Below are positions 5,219-10,425 of a stretch of 10,425 bases of DNA, one piece after another. The number at the start of each line of letters is the position of its first letter. The first letter of the stretch is position 1. The notes under the pieces were generated by a model. That model was not told the origin of the DNA. It saw nothing but the letters and a program-made list of their open reading frames with translations, and made no database searches. Origin of the DNA: an uncultured Prevotella sp. (GTDB lineage Bacteria; Bacteroidota; Bacteroidia; Bacteroidales; Bacteroidaceae); the NCBI GenBank assembly GCA_934217675.1, contig CAKQCV010000078.1, positions 1-10,425 of the forward strand. Reading direction: 5' to 3'. Both the position numbers and the translations under genes were made by a program.

Positions 5219-5958
5219 AGTATACGGTCCTCCTCATCCATTTCGACTCGAACCAAACTATAAGGGTCGGTAAGATCATTTCTTTTCAAAAGGCCAAGCT
5301 GCATCATTCGAATGGACAGTGCTGTTTTAGAAGCCCCCATAAATGATGCCATCGCTTCGAACTTCTTGTAATCGGCAGGGGCAAACACTCGGTTTAGAAG
5401 GCGCATCTGGGTTCCAAGGCCGAATCGCTCCATGCTTCGAACTACACATTCGGGCGGAAGTAAAATCATGGCAGCCAGTGTTTCAACCTGCCACTCCTCC
5501 CAATCCCCCTTTCCTCTGTTGCTTCGATAACAACAGTGAACGGAACGCCCACTTGCTTGGGCTCCGTAGTCGTGCGGAAACAGCATTTTCAGAATATGGT
5601 GACAGCTCTCGTGGGAAACGGTATAGTTCCTGCGGCCTATATTGGCACCCTCTTTCATGAGATCACTTTCAATCAAAATGGTTTTTCCATCAAGCATATA
5701 ATACTGTTCTTCCGTGGAGCTTGGATCTTCAGGGAACACCTCGACGCCTATATCGCAAGAAGATGTCAGGCCGATTTTTTCGCCGTTCAGAGATAATCGA
5801 GCATAATCGATACGAAGCCCCAGAAGCTCTTGGCAGAGGAAGTCGATATCTACTCGCTCCAGCGCTTGGCCTGATATAGCCGGAAGTCTCTTATATGCTG
5901 CGATGACTCTCTCACCGATAGTCTCGAGGTCATTGCGTGATAGATATTTCAATTGCAT
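5215..5958 (-). CDS. ImmA/IrrE family metallo-endopeptidase
   Basis: A 247-residue cytoplasmic zinc protease of the family that cleaves repressors of mobile elements (ImmA-ImmR) or stress regulators (IrrE-DdrO). The zinc motif is HESCH (His116, Glu117, His120), and Glu159 in WQVETLAAMILLP is the third ligand. The region after 170 (ECVVRSMERFG, then a helical part) fits the family's C-terminal domain. The start is uncertain. The ATG at 5958 lies only 2 bases after AGGAG, while a TTG two codons later (5952) has ideal 8-base spacing and would give MKYLSRND. It follows the 5964-6221 gene by 5 bases and overlaps the zinc-ribbon gene by 4. The likely substrate is the XRE protein at 8542-8760 or the LexA-like repressor; this is inference from context. 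Confidence 0.92.
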   Translation of the reverse strand: MQLKYLSRNDLETIGERVIAAYKRLPAISGQALERVDIDFLCQELLGLRIDYARLSLNGEKIGLTSSCDIGVEVFPEDPSSTEEQYYMLDGKTILIESDLMKEGANIGRRNYTVSHESCHHILKMLFPHDYGAQASGRSVHCCYRSNRGKGDWEEWQVETLAAMILLPPECVVRSMERFGLGTQMRLLNRVFAPADYKKFEAMASFMGASKTALSIRMMQLGLLKRNDLTDPYSLVRVEMDEEDRIL

Positions 5959-5963
5959 ATCTC

Positions 5964-6221
5964 CTATATATGGAGGTTCTTTGCTTCAACAAACCACTGA
6001 TCTTCGTCCTCAAAGAGATAGGTTTGCCTTCCTCCGATCATGATCGTATAACGGATGCCTGTTCCGCCAACTTTTGTTGCTGCGGCTCTCCGTCTGCCGC
6101 AGACACGGTCGATGGGATATTCCTTTCCGTCTTCGAAAGTCAGAGAGACAGGAGTTTTGGTGCGGTCTGGTGCTACGACGACCAGCACCTTCACCACGGC
6201 TTTGTGGAATTGTATTTTCAT
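5964..6221 (-). CDS. Small conserved protein between DNA polymerase and ImmA genes
   Basis: An 85-residue, beta-rich protein without membrane segments or catalytic motifs I can name. Visible features are VSLTFEDGKEYPIDRVCGRRRAAA (about 26-49), a glycine-rich VGGTGIRYTIMIGG (51-64) and the end TYLFEDEDQWFVEAK. This looks like a small barrel. It lies 33 bases after the polymerase stop and 5 bases before the ImmA-type gene, so it is part of the same operon. The ribosome binding site is weak (GAAGGGAAG, distant), which suggests coupling to the polymerase. Small proteins adjoining Y-family polymerases (for example YolD-type) occur in Firmicutes and are thought to modulate the polymerase. I see the same position but not the YolD sequence. 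Function unknown. Confidence 0.8.
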   Translation of the reverse strand: MKIQFHKAVVKVLVVVAPDRTKTPVSLTFEDGKEYPIDRVCGRRRAAATKVGGTGIRYTIMIGGRQTYLFEDEDQWFVEAKNLHI

Positions 6222-6254
6222 CTTGTTCAGCCACTTCCCTTCAGTTGGCAGTAG

Positions 6255-7496
6255 TTACTGATACATAAGTCCAGGCATGGTCACCAACTGCCTACCGTCA
6301 TCTGGGATCTTCAAGTCACCCATAAGCACGGCGTAGGAAATGGCTCGTTTGCCGAACCTTTTTCGAATGTCCTCAACAGCGTCCTCCAGACGGATGCGGC
6401 GATCTCGCTTCTGATGATCCACGAACATGGAGAGCTGCTCTGCTTCTTTTTGCGATACCAAATCAATACCACGGATAGTGACGGCTCGAATCGGCTTGTC
6501 CCACCGATATCGTTCCATAAACAGGTGAAAGCCTGCCCCTGCGATCTCATTGGGGAGCTGGGTTCTGAATGGGAGCTTACACTGGTATTGTGAACCATAC
6601 AGGTCATTTGCCCGGACGGAGACTTGCACACCACAGGCCATCAACTCGTGGACACGGAGTCGATGCCCAACATCCTGGCTCAATTCCAGCATGGCTCGGA
6701 AAACTTCTTCTGGTGTTTGCAGGTCAGCGGTGCAGGTGATCCCGTGTCCGATGGACTTGACGGGGCTGACAAAGTCCTTATGCATGACACGAGAAGTATC
6801 CGTTCCATTTGCATATCTCCAGAGTTTGATGCCATTGATCCCTAGCATGTGCTGTAACGTTTCCGGGGAGGCCTTTGCTACATCGCCGATGGTGCGGATC
6901 CCGTATTGAGCCAGTTTGTTTTCTGTGGACCTTCCCACATAGAGTAGCTCGGCAGCATCGAGCGGCCAGATCTTTTCCTTGAAGTTATCCTGCCTGATTT
7001 CGGTGATTGCATCTGGCTTCTTCATGTCCGACCCGAGTTTGGCAAAGATCTTGTTGAACGACACGCCGATGCTCACCGTCAGGCCAAGCTCATCCTTTGT
7101 TGTCTGCCGAATCGCCTCGGCGATCTCCATGCCTGTTCCGCAAATACTGGAGCCGGTCACATCAAGCCAGCACTCATCCATGCCATACGGTTCAACAAGA
7201 TCCGTATATCGGTGGTAGATTTGGCGAGCCAGCTTAGAATACTTGAGGTACTGGTCGTACTGAGGCGGTACAACAATCAGTCCTGGGCAAAGCTGCCGAG
7301 CTTCCCAATTTACCATGCCTGTTTTTACTCCAGCTTTCTTGGCTAAGTCCGACTTGGCTAAGACGATACCATGACGCTCTTCCGTCGAACCGCACACCGC
7401 AACAGGCTTCCCTTTGAGCTCAGGATCGAGCATCATCTCAACGGATGCGTAGAAGGAGTTCATGTCACTGTGCAGAATAACACGCTCGCTATCCAT
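6255..7496 (-). CDS. Y-family (DinB/UmuC-type) translesion DNA polymerase
   Basis: A 413-residue error-prone DNA polymerase. The palm carries HSDMNSFYASVE with catalytic Asp11 and the probable steric gate Tyr16, and YGMDECWLDVTG with Asp107 and Glu108. A little-finger domain follows (about 240-350). A canonical beta-clamp binding motif QLSMF sits at 354-358, then a helical tail. Length is normal for the family. The ATG at 7496 has AGAGGTG 8 bases upstream. The gene is divergent from the LexA-like repressor gene and has its own TTGACA/TATTAT promoter, so repression and SOS induction by that repressor are likely. It leads an operon with the small 85-residue protein, the ImmA-type peptidase and the zinc ribbon. 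Mobile elements of Firmicutes often carry such UvrX/UmuC-like polymerases. Confidence 0.96.
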   Translation of the reverse strand: MDSERVILHSDMNSFYASVEMMLDPELKGKPVAVCGSTEERHGIVLAKSDLAKKAGVKTGMVNWEARQLCPGLIVVPPQYDQYLKYSKLARQIYHRYTDLVEPYGMDECWLDVTGSSICGTGMEIAEAIRQTTKDELGLTVSIGVSFNKIFAKLGSDMKKPDAITEIRQDNFKEKIWPLDAAELLYVGRSTENKLAQYGIRTIGDVAKASPETLQHMLGINGIKLWRYANGTDTSRVMHKDFVSPVKSIGHGITCTADLQTPEEVFRAMLELSQDVGHRLRVHELMACGVQVSVRANDLYGSQYQCKLPFRTQLPNEIAGAGFHLFMERYRWDKPIRAVTIRGIDLVSQKEAEQLSMFVDHQKRDRRIRLEDAVEDIRKRFGKRAISYAVLMGDLKIPDDGRQLVTMPGLMYQ

Positions 7497-7531
7497 GTGT
7501 TTTTCACCTCTTATCTTGTCCGTGTGCCTTC

Positions 7532-7560
7532 ATAATAATTTGAATGTTTGTCTATGTCAA
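7532..7560 (-). promoter_or_regulatory. Promoter of the polymerase-ImmA operon
   Basis: Minus-strand TTGACA (7555-7560), a 17-base spacer and TATTAT (7532-7537) lie 36-64 bases upstream of the polymerase start. Hexamers and spacing are near consensus. The -35 contains the ATTGAC motif that is repeated in the intergenic region. Confidence 0.75.
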
Positions 7561-7581
7561 TGTCGCATTTGTAGAGTAATA

Positions 7582-7598
7582 GTCAATTTTCTATTGAC
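7582..7598. promoter_or_regulatory. Candidate operator GTCAAT-N5-ATTGAC
   Basis: Perfect 6-bp inverted repeat GTCAAT (7582-7587) / ATTGAC (7593-7598) that overlaps the -35 of the LexA-like gene. A further GTCAAT at 7556-7561 overlaps the -35 of the divergent polymerase promoter. One half-site coincides with the -35 consensus itself, but the one at 7582 does not serve a visible promoter. It may be the autoregulatory site of the LexA-like protein; it is unlike the Bacillus GAACN4GTTC SOS box. Confidence 0.5.
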
Positions 7599-7622
7599 AG
7601 TAAGTGTTTTCCGCTATATACT
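7594..7622 (+). promoter_or_regulatory. Promoter of the LexA-like repressor gene
   Basis: TTGACA (7594-7599), a 17-base spacer and TATACT (7617-7622) give a nearly ideal sigma-A promoter 32 bases upstream of the ATG at 7654. It is back-to-back with the polymerase promoter, with the two -35 boxes 33 bases apart. Confidence 0.85.
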
Positions 7623-7653
7623 GAAGCCATAAACAGAAAAGGCGGTCGCTATT

Positions 7654-8472
7654 ATGAGTAAGAGCAAAGCTAAAATTCTTTCTCTCCCGATAACGAATCA
7701 CGCGAACTATAATGCAGAAACGGAGCGTCAGGAAAATGTTATCGGAGCTCGCATTGATGAAGCACGACGCAAAGCTGGACTCAGCCTTGTCGACTTCAGC
7801 GCACTTTTGCGGCAGTATGGGGTAACAATGTCCCCCAGCGGCATCAATAAGTGGGCAAAGGGCAGCGCGCTGCCCAACGCCTATCAGATGATGGCCGTCT
7901 GCCATGCGCTCGATCTGGATGTGGATGTTTCTTATTTTTGCAGTAGTCATACGCCGGTGCTCAATGATACCGGTTTGGCAAAGGTCAAAGAGTACAGGGA
8001 TGACCTGATTGCTTCAGGAAGATATAAGCCGCAGCCAAAGGTGGTCAGCATTCTCAAGTACATAGATATGCCTGTGAGCAACCTTGCGGTATCTGCTGGT
8101 ACGGGTGAGTTTCTTGAGGAAGGGAACTTTGAGATGGTTAGTTTCCCTGAGAAGTCTGTTCCGAAAGGTGCCGATTTTGGCGTGCGGGTTTCTGGTGACA
8201 GCATGGAGCCGGTCTATCATGACGGTCAGATCGTTTGGGTAGAGGAATGCGAGACTCTGGCCGTTGGTGAAGTCGGCATCTTTGTCTATGATGGCGATGG
8301 CTATTTGAAGGTCTACAGCGAGCAGGAGCCAGATGAGAACCAAAGGGACGCATTTACTGACAGCTATGGTTGCCTGCACATGCAGCCTGTGATGCTGTCC
8401 TATAATCAGGCATACGCGCCCAAGACGATCATGCCAGACTCGAGATTCCAAATCGTAGGGCGCGTCCTTTAA
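7654..8472 (+). CDS. LexA/CI-like transcriptional repressor with S24 autoprotease domain
   Basis: A 272-residue two-domain repressor. The N-terminal helix-turn-helix spans about 28-95 (IDEARRKAGLSLVDFSALL and SPSGINKWAKG), preceded by a ~25-residue basic extension. The C-terminal S24 peptidase domain has the cleavage site Ala148-Gly149 (AVSAGTGEF), catalytic Ser183 in GDSMEP and Lys219 in GYLKVY. All catalytic elements are present, so RecA-stimulated self-cleavage after DNA damage is expected for the family. The ATG has an AAAAGGCGG about 10 bases upstream and a strong promoter. It is divergent from the polymerase operon, which it probably represses. The HTH is of the XRE/phage-repressor type rather than the winged helix of true LexA, so this is an element-encoded SOS-responsive repressor. 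Confidence 0.93.
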   Translation: MSKSKAKILSLPITNHANYNAETERQENVIGARIDEARRKAGLSLVDFSALLRQYGVTMSPSGINKWAKGSALPNAYQMMAVCHALDLDVDVSYFCSSHTPVLNDTGLAKVKEYRDDLIASGRYKPQPKVVSILKYIDMPVSNLAVSAGTGEFLEEGNFEMVSFPEKSVPKGADFGVRVSGDSMEPVYHDGQIVWVEECETLAVGEVGIFVYDGDGYLKVYSEQEPDENQRDAFTDSYGCLHMQPVMLSYNQAYAPKTIMPDSRFQIVGRVL

Positions 8473-8487
8473 GTACAGAATATTGGA

Positions 8488-8526
8488 CTACATTTCCTTT
8501 AGAATTGATGGCAGGAAAGAATGTAG
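8488..8526 (+). repeat. Imperfect stem-loop before the XRE gene
   Basis: CTACATT (8488-8494) pairs with AATGTAG (8520-8526) and, after a 2-base bulge, CTTT pairs with AAAG, closing a 15-base loop. It lies between the LexA-like gene and the ribosome binding site of the small HTH gene. No T-run follows. It may be an operator or an mRNA hairpin that sets relative expression of the two genes. Confidence 0.4.
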
Positions 8527-8541
8527 AAAGGCGGGGATTAC

Positions 8542-8760
8542 ATGGATACGATAGCAAGAGTGATGGAGTTGGCTAACGAGCGTAACCTCTCGCTTTTCAA
8601 GCTATCTCAGTTGTGCGATGTTTCCTATTCAACTTTGAAGAATGCTGAGATGCGCGGAAGTCAGTTAGGGGTTCCTACAATCGAGCGCATCTGCGCTGCG
8701 CTGGGGGTTACATTGAGCGATTTTTTTGCAGAGTCGGGTCGTGCATATACAAAATCATAA
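8542..8760 (+). CDS. Small XRE (Cro/CI-type) HTH protein
   Basis: A 72-residue DNA-binding protein consisting of little more than one HTH domain: LSLFKLSQLCDVSYSTLKNAEMRG (16-39) is the helix-turn-helix, and PTIERICAALGVTLSDFF (45-62) gives the typical closing helices. AGGCGGGG lies about 6 bases before the ATG. It follows the LexA-like gene by 69 bases in the same direction, probably co-transcribed, and ends 12 bases before a strong terminator. Candidate roles are a Cro-like antagonist of the LexA-like repressor or an ImmR-like target of the ImmA/IrrE peptidase encoded across the promoter region. Family certain, role inferred. Confidence 0.9.
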   Translation: MDTIARVMELANERNLSLFKLSQLCDVSYSTLKNAEMRGSQLGVPTIERICAALGVTLSDFFAESGRAYTKS

Positions 8761-8772
8761 GCCGATAGTATA

Positions 8773-8806
8773 AAAGAGAAGGTCGCCATATGGCGACCTT
8801 CTCTTT
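8773..8806. terminator. Bidirectional terminator, perfect 34-bp palindrome
   Basis: A perfect palindrome with 17-base arms, centred on CATATG (8787-8792). The outer ends are AAAGAGAA and TTCTCTTT, giving a GC-rich core with U-rich 3' side on both strands. It sits between the stop of the HTH gene (plus) and the stop of the degenerate gene (minus), so it ends convergent transcripts. Confidence 0.9.
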
Positions 8807-8836
8807 CGTATTTCGTATACACTTGAGTTGCTTTTC

Positions 8837-9552
8837 CTAGATGGTAATCGTACGCTCCAGCTCACGCTCCGCTTCTAAGCGTTCCTGTTCTCGGCGTACC
8901 GCCTCCAGATGTTCCTGTTCACGACGCTCTGCTTCAAGATGTTCCTGTTTATGGCGTTGAGAACCCTCGACGAATACAGTGTTTTGCTTTTCCTGCTGCT
9001 CAAGCCATTTAACCATTAGAGTAGGATTATCGAATATTGCAGGATCAATATCTTCGTCGTAACCATCGAAGATGTCATCATTATCGTCGTCATCCAGATC
9101 ATCTTCAAAGCCAAACTGCTCCTCGTCATCTGTATCTTCGAGTTCAAGTTCGAAGCTAATCCGATCGATTTCATCTGAAATATTATGATAGTAGATCAAT
9201 TTCCCTACCGACTTTCTGCTTCTCCCTCGTATTGGCACTCTTGGCCTTCCTGACATCCGCAATGTGCCGCTTCTCGTTGTCGGTTTGCTTCTTTTCAAGC
9301 TCCGCGATCCGCAGTTCATTGGCTTCCGTCTCTTTTTTGAGGCGATTCTTTTCGGAGAAGTTTCTTTGTGATCCGGGTATTCTCGAACAAGTCACCGGCG
9401 ATCACAAATAGTCCGCATTCCTCTTCATTGGCAATTTGAACCATGTTCTGAAACGCATCCATGCGCTTTTGCGCAAGAACAGTTCCGGCAGCACCGTGCC
9501 CCATATATTTGAGGCCAATATGGTTGTCCCCGGTCAAAAAAATTCTCAGCAT
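8837..9552 (-). pseudogene. Degenerate SbcD/Mre11-like gene with coiled-coil and acidic tail in shifted frames
   Basis: The ATG at 9552 (GGGAGAGAGG upstream) opens an SbcD/Mre11-type calcineurin-like nuclease: FLTGDNHIGL with metal ligands Asp9 and His11, and VIAGDLFENTR with Asp54. After ITKK (residue 64) this frame becomes unlike the family and stops at 9316. Sense resumes in a second frame with a coiled coil (FSEKNRLKKE through IAELEKKQTDNEKRHIADVRKAKSA, up to a stop at 9183). It then continues in a third frame from about 9200 to 8837, with an acidic run (DDLDDDDNDDIFDGYDEDID) and a repetitive coiled coil (EHLEAxRREQ). Most of the roughly 400-residue nuclease is missing, so an internal deletion plus at least one frame change is likely. 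The third part may once have been, or still be, a separate gene. Expression of a complete product is improbable. Confidence 0.7.
8851..8956 (-). repeat. 30-bp tandem repeat encoding EHLEAxRREQ units
   Basis: Two full 30-base copies (8881-8910, 8911-8940) start GTTCCTGTTC, flanked by a diverged copy at 8851-8880 and a partial one at 8941-8956. On the minus strand each unit encodes ten residues of a charged coiled coil (EHLEAERREQ, EHLEAVRREQ). Copy number could vary by slippage. Confidence 0.8.
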
Positions 9553-9586
9553 AGCAACCTCTCTCCCAAAATAGTATTTTCTTGCG

Positions 9587-9620
9587 TCCTAACGGCAAAT
9601 CGTCAATTCTTCCTAACGGC
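9587..9620. repeat. Direct repeat TCCTAACGGC in the SbcD-like gene leader
   Basis: TCCTAACGGC occurs at 9587-9596 and again at 9611-9620, a 24-base period. It lies in the ~125-base 5' leader between the minus-strand promoter (9687-9715) and the ATG at 9552. This may be a tandem protein- or RNA-binding site; I cannot match it to a known riboswitch. Confidence 0.5.
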
Positions 9621-9686
9621 TTGCACGCGGCATCATGTTTCGTGCCACATCCGGCGCCCCAGAATGCGTACCATTTCACACCGATA

Positions 9687-9715
9687 ATTATATATAATGG
9701 ACAAATAGAAGTCAA
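9687..9715 (-). promoter_or_regulatory. Promoter of the SbcD-like (decayed) gene
   Basis: Minus-strand TTGACT (9710-9715), a 17-base spacer and a perfect TATAAT (9687-9692) form a strong sigma-A promoter. It leaves a leader of about 125 bases before the ATG at 9552. That such a good promoter remains suggests recent decay of the gene. Confidence 0.75.
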
Positions 9716-9765
9716 ATTTTCTCATGCCAATGTAGTCAAAAATAAACAAAGCGCGTGTTCTATAT

Positions 9766-9800
9766 CTTGAAACACACGGGTGTGCCCACCAGTGTTCAAG
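9766..9800. repeat. Inverted repeat upstream of the SbcD-like promoter
   Basis: CTTGAAACAC (9766-9775) and GTGTTCAAG (9792-9800) pair with a single-base bulge, and an inner CACAC-GG-GTGTG lies in the same stretch. No T-run of terminator quality follows on either strand. It sits about 50 bases upstream of the minus-strand -35 box, so an operator is possible. Confidence 0.5.
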
Positions 9801-9990
9801 TGCGTTTGTGATGCTGCATCGCGAAGGCAGTCCATTTTTCAGCTAATCTTAGCTTGTGAACCATTATGATTCTTATGCTGTCCAATTTTACGGACAGTGC
9901 CGTAAAAACTCCAGGATATTTAGAAAGTACGCCATGATTTGATGTCCTCCGTTGCCGTTTTTTGCTCGTATTGCCCTCCGTCAAGTTCAT
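9796..9990 (-). CDS. Doubtful 64-codon basic ORF
   Basis: ATG at 9990 with AGGAGG 5 bases upstream, ending with TGA at 9796. The product would be basic (KKRQRR at 10-15) with no recognisable domain. A plausible divergent promoter lies at 10040-10068. Against it, the frame crosses the inverted repeats at 9878-9907, and a second short frame with GGAGG (MAYFLNILEFLRHCP, ATG at about 9934) overlaps it. It may be a remnant of a larger gene or a leader sequence. Unknown function. Confidence 0.3.
   Translation of the reverse strand: MNLTEGNTSKKRQRRTSNHGVLSKYPGVFTALSVKLDSIRIIMVHKLRLAEKWTAFAMQHHKRT
9878..9907. repeat. Two overlapping, mutually exclusive inverted repeats
   Basis: CTGTCC (9878-9883) can pair with GGACAG (9892-9897), while TTTTACGG (9886-9893) can pair with CCGTAAAA (9900-9907). 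The arms overlap, so an RNA could form only one hairpin at a time. This is the layout of an operator pair or a conformational switch, but the stems are short. Confidence 0.5.
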
Positions 9991-10018
9991 CCCATCCTCC
10001 TGCCATTGTCCGCAAAGC

Positions 10019-10047
10019 TTGTTTTCCTGTTTTGTGAATGCTATACT
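10019..10047 (+). promoter_or_regulatory. Promoter of the DUF2779-type gene
   Basis: TTGTTT (10019-10024), a 17-base spacer and TATACT (10042-10047) preceded by TG (extended -10) lie about 45 bases before the ATG at 10092. This is a plausible sigma-A promoter. Confidence 0.65.
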
Positions 10048-10068
10048 CAGGACAGGGTTACCAGACAA
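10040..10068 (-). promoter_or_regulatory. Possible divergent promoter overlapping the plus-strand -10
   Basis: Minus-strand TTGTCT (10063-10068), a 17-base spacer and TATAGC (10040-10045). Its -10 shares bases with the plus-strand TATACT, so the two promoters would compete for polymerase. It would drive the doubtful ORF at 9796-9990. Confidence 0.4.
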
Positions 10069-10091
10069 ATTGTGCAGAGAGGGGAATCGGT

Positions 10092-10425
10092 ATGGTCAAC
10101 CTTTCCAAGTCCAAATACTGTGCGCTGTGGCAGTGCCCGAAAATGTTATGGCTCCGCAAATATAAGCCGGAGCTTGCCGAGATAGACAGCCATACGCTGT
10201 CCATTATGGAGACCGGCAATGCCGTAGGGGATCTGGCGATGGGGCTGTTCGGGGACTTTACCGAGGTCACGGTCTACACGGATGGAGAGATCGACCTGCC
10301 GGCTATGGTACGCCGCACGCAGGAGGAAATCGCAAAGGACACCCCCGTGATCTGCGAGGCGTCCTTTGAATGGAACGGCTTATACTGCGCCGTGGATATC
10401 CTGCGGCGTGAAGACGACGGGTGGG
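10092..10425 (+). CDS. DUF2779-type Cas4-like PD-(D/E)XK nuclease, N-terminal part
   Basis: The frame opens with MVNLSKSKYCALWQCPKMLWLRKYKPE and remains open to the window edge (111 residues seen). The N-terminus LSKSKYCxxxQCPKxLWLxxxKPE is the hallmark of the DUF2779 family, with Cys10 and Cys15 as possible Fe-S ligands as in Cas4/AddB-type nucleases. ETGNAVGDLAMGLFGD (40-55) is the family's conserved glutamate helix region, and the ICEASFEWNGLYCAVDILRR stretch (87-106) supplies the PD-(D/E)XK-like E...D core. GAGGGG lies 7 bases before the ATG, and an extended -10 promoter precedes it. Members are presumed DNA nucleases; several occur near mobile elements or defence genes. The C-terminal part with the remaining cysteines is outside the window. 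Confidence 0.85.
   Translation, partial: MVNLSKSKYCALWQCPKMLWLRKYKPELAEIDSHTLSIMETGNAVGDLAMGLFGDFTEVTVYTDGEIDLPAMVRRTQEEIAKDTPVICEASFEWNGLYCAVDILRREDDGW

Noticed and set aside
6010..6268. Alternative small frames on both strands beside the 85-residue gene
   Set aside because: Shadows of the 5964-6221 gene, whose composition and operon position are better.
8773..8806. Regulatory operator
   Set aside because: The perfect palindrome lies between convergent gene ends and has a U-rich tail in both directions, so a bidirectional terminator is the simpler explanation.
8851..8956. CRISPR-like array
   Set aside because: The 30-bp units are contiguous without spacers and encode a coiled coil; they are not direct repeats separated by unique spacers.
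8837..9319. 160-codon frame read as one intact protein
   Set aside because: Its first ~40 residues are an arginine-rich out-of-frame reading of the coiled-coil segment in the neighbouring frame, so the start is not genuine. Only the part from about 9200 looks protein-like.
9425..9715. 96-codon minus-strand frame
   Set aside because: It starts within the promoter and overlaps the SbcD-like start in another frame; the cysteine-rich product looks random.

Overview
The window looks like an accessory, mobile-element-rich region of a Gram-positive gut-type Clostridia genome (Oscillospiraceae or Lachnospiraceae-like). This is inferred from the strong AGGAGG-type ribosome binding sites, intermediate G+C content, TTGACA/TATAAT-type promoters and gene families typical of clostridial integrative elements. 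No rRNA, tRNA, CRISPR array or ordinary chromosomal housekeeping operon is visible.

Left part (1-3593, all minus strand): an integration/excision module. A small SHOCT-like protein (3435-3593) precedes three tightly coupled large-serine-recombinase genes: a full-length one (1751-3292), one lacking the catalytic domain (860-1741), and a third with an intact catalytic domain that runs off the window edge (1-882). A perfect 14+1+14 bp palindrome sits in the leader of the first recombinase gene, and a 47-bp near-perfect inverted repeat lies upstream of the SHOCT-like gene.

Middle-left (3594-4930, minus strand): a control module. It holds a sigma-70 region-4-like regulator (4290-4736) whose ribosome binding site lies in a 20-bp stem. 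A 14-codon leader ORF ends inside the 5' arm of that stem, and an unusual long-loop terminator lies further upstream. Downstream of the regulator is a ~300-base stretch dense in small palindromes that is either a structured RNA or a small TTG-start gene, closed by a second long-loop terminator.

Middle (5012-8760): an SOS/stress cassette around a divergent promoter region. To the right is a LexA-like S24 autoprotease-repressor (7654-8472) and a small Cro/CI-type HTH protein (8542-8760). To the left, on the minus strand, is a probable operon: Y-family DNA polymerase (6255-7496), small conserved protein (5964-6221), ImmA/IrrE metallopeptidase (5215-5958) and zinc-ribbon protein (5012-5218). DNA damage or another stress could be sensed by LexA-like self-cleavage and ImmA-type proteolysis, with the polymerase as an output; a link to excision of the element is inference.

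Right part (8773-10425): a perfect 34-bp palindromic bidirectional terminator; then, on the minus strand, a decayed gene that starts as an SbcD/Mre11-like nuclease and continues as coiled-coil and acidic segments in two other frames, with a 30-bp tandem repeat in its tail. A ~540-bp stretch follows with promoters, inverted repeats and a doubtful 64-codon ORF. The window ends in the 5' part of a DUF2779-type (Cas4-like PD-(D/E)XK) nuclease gene on the plus strand.
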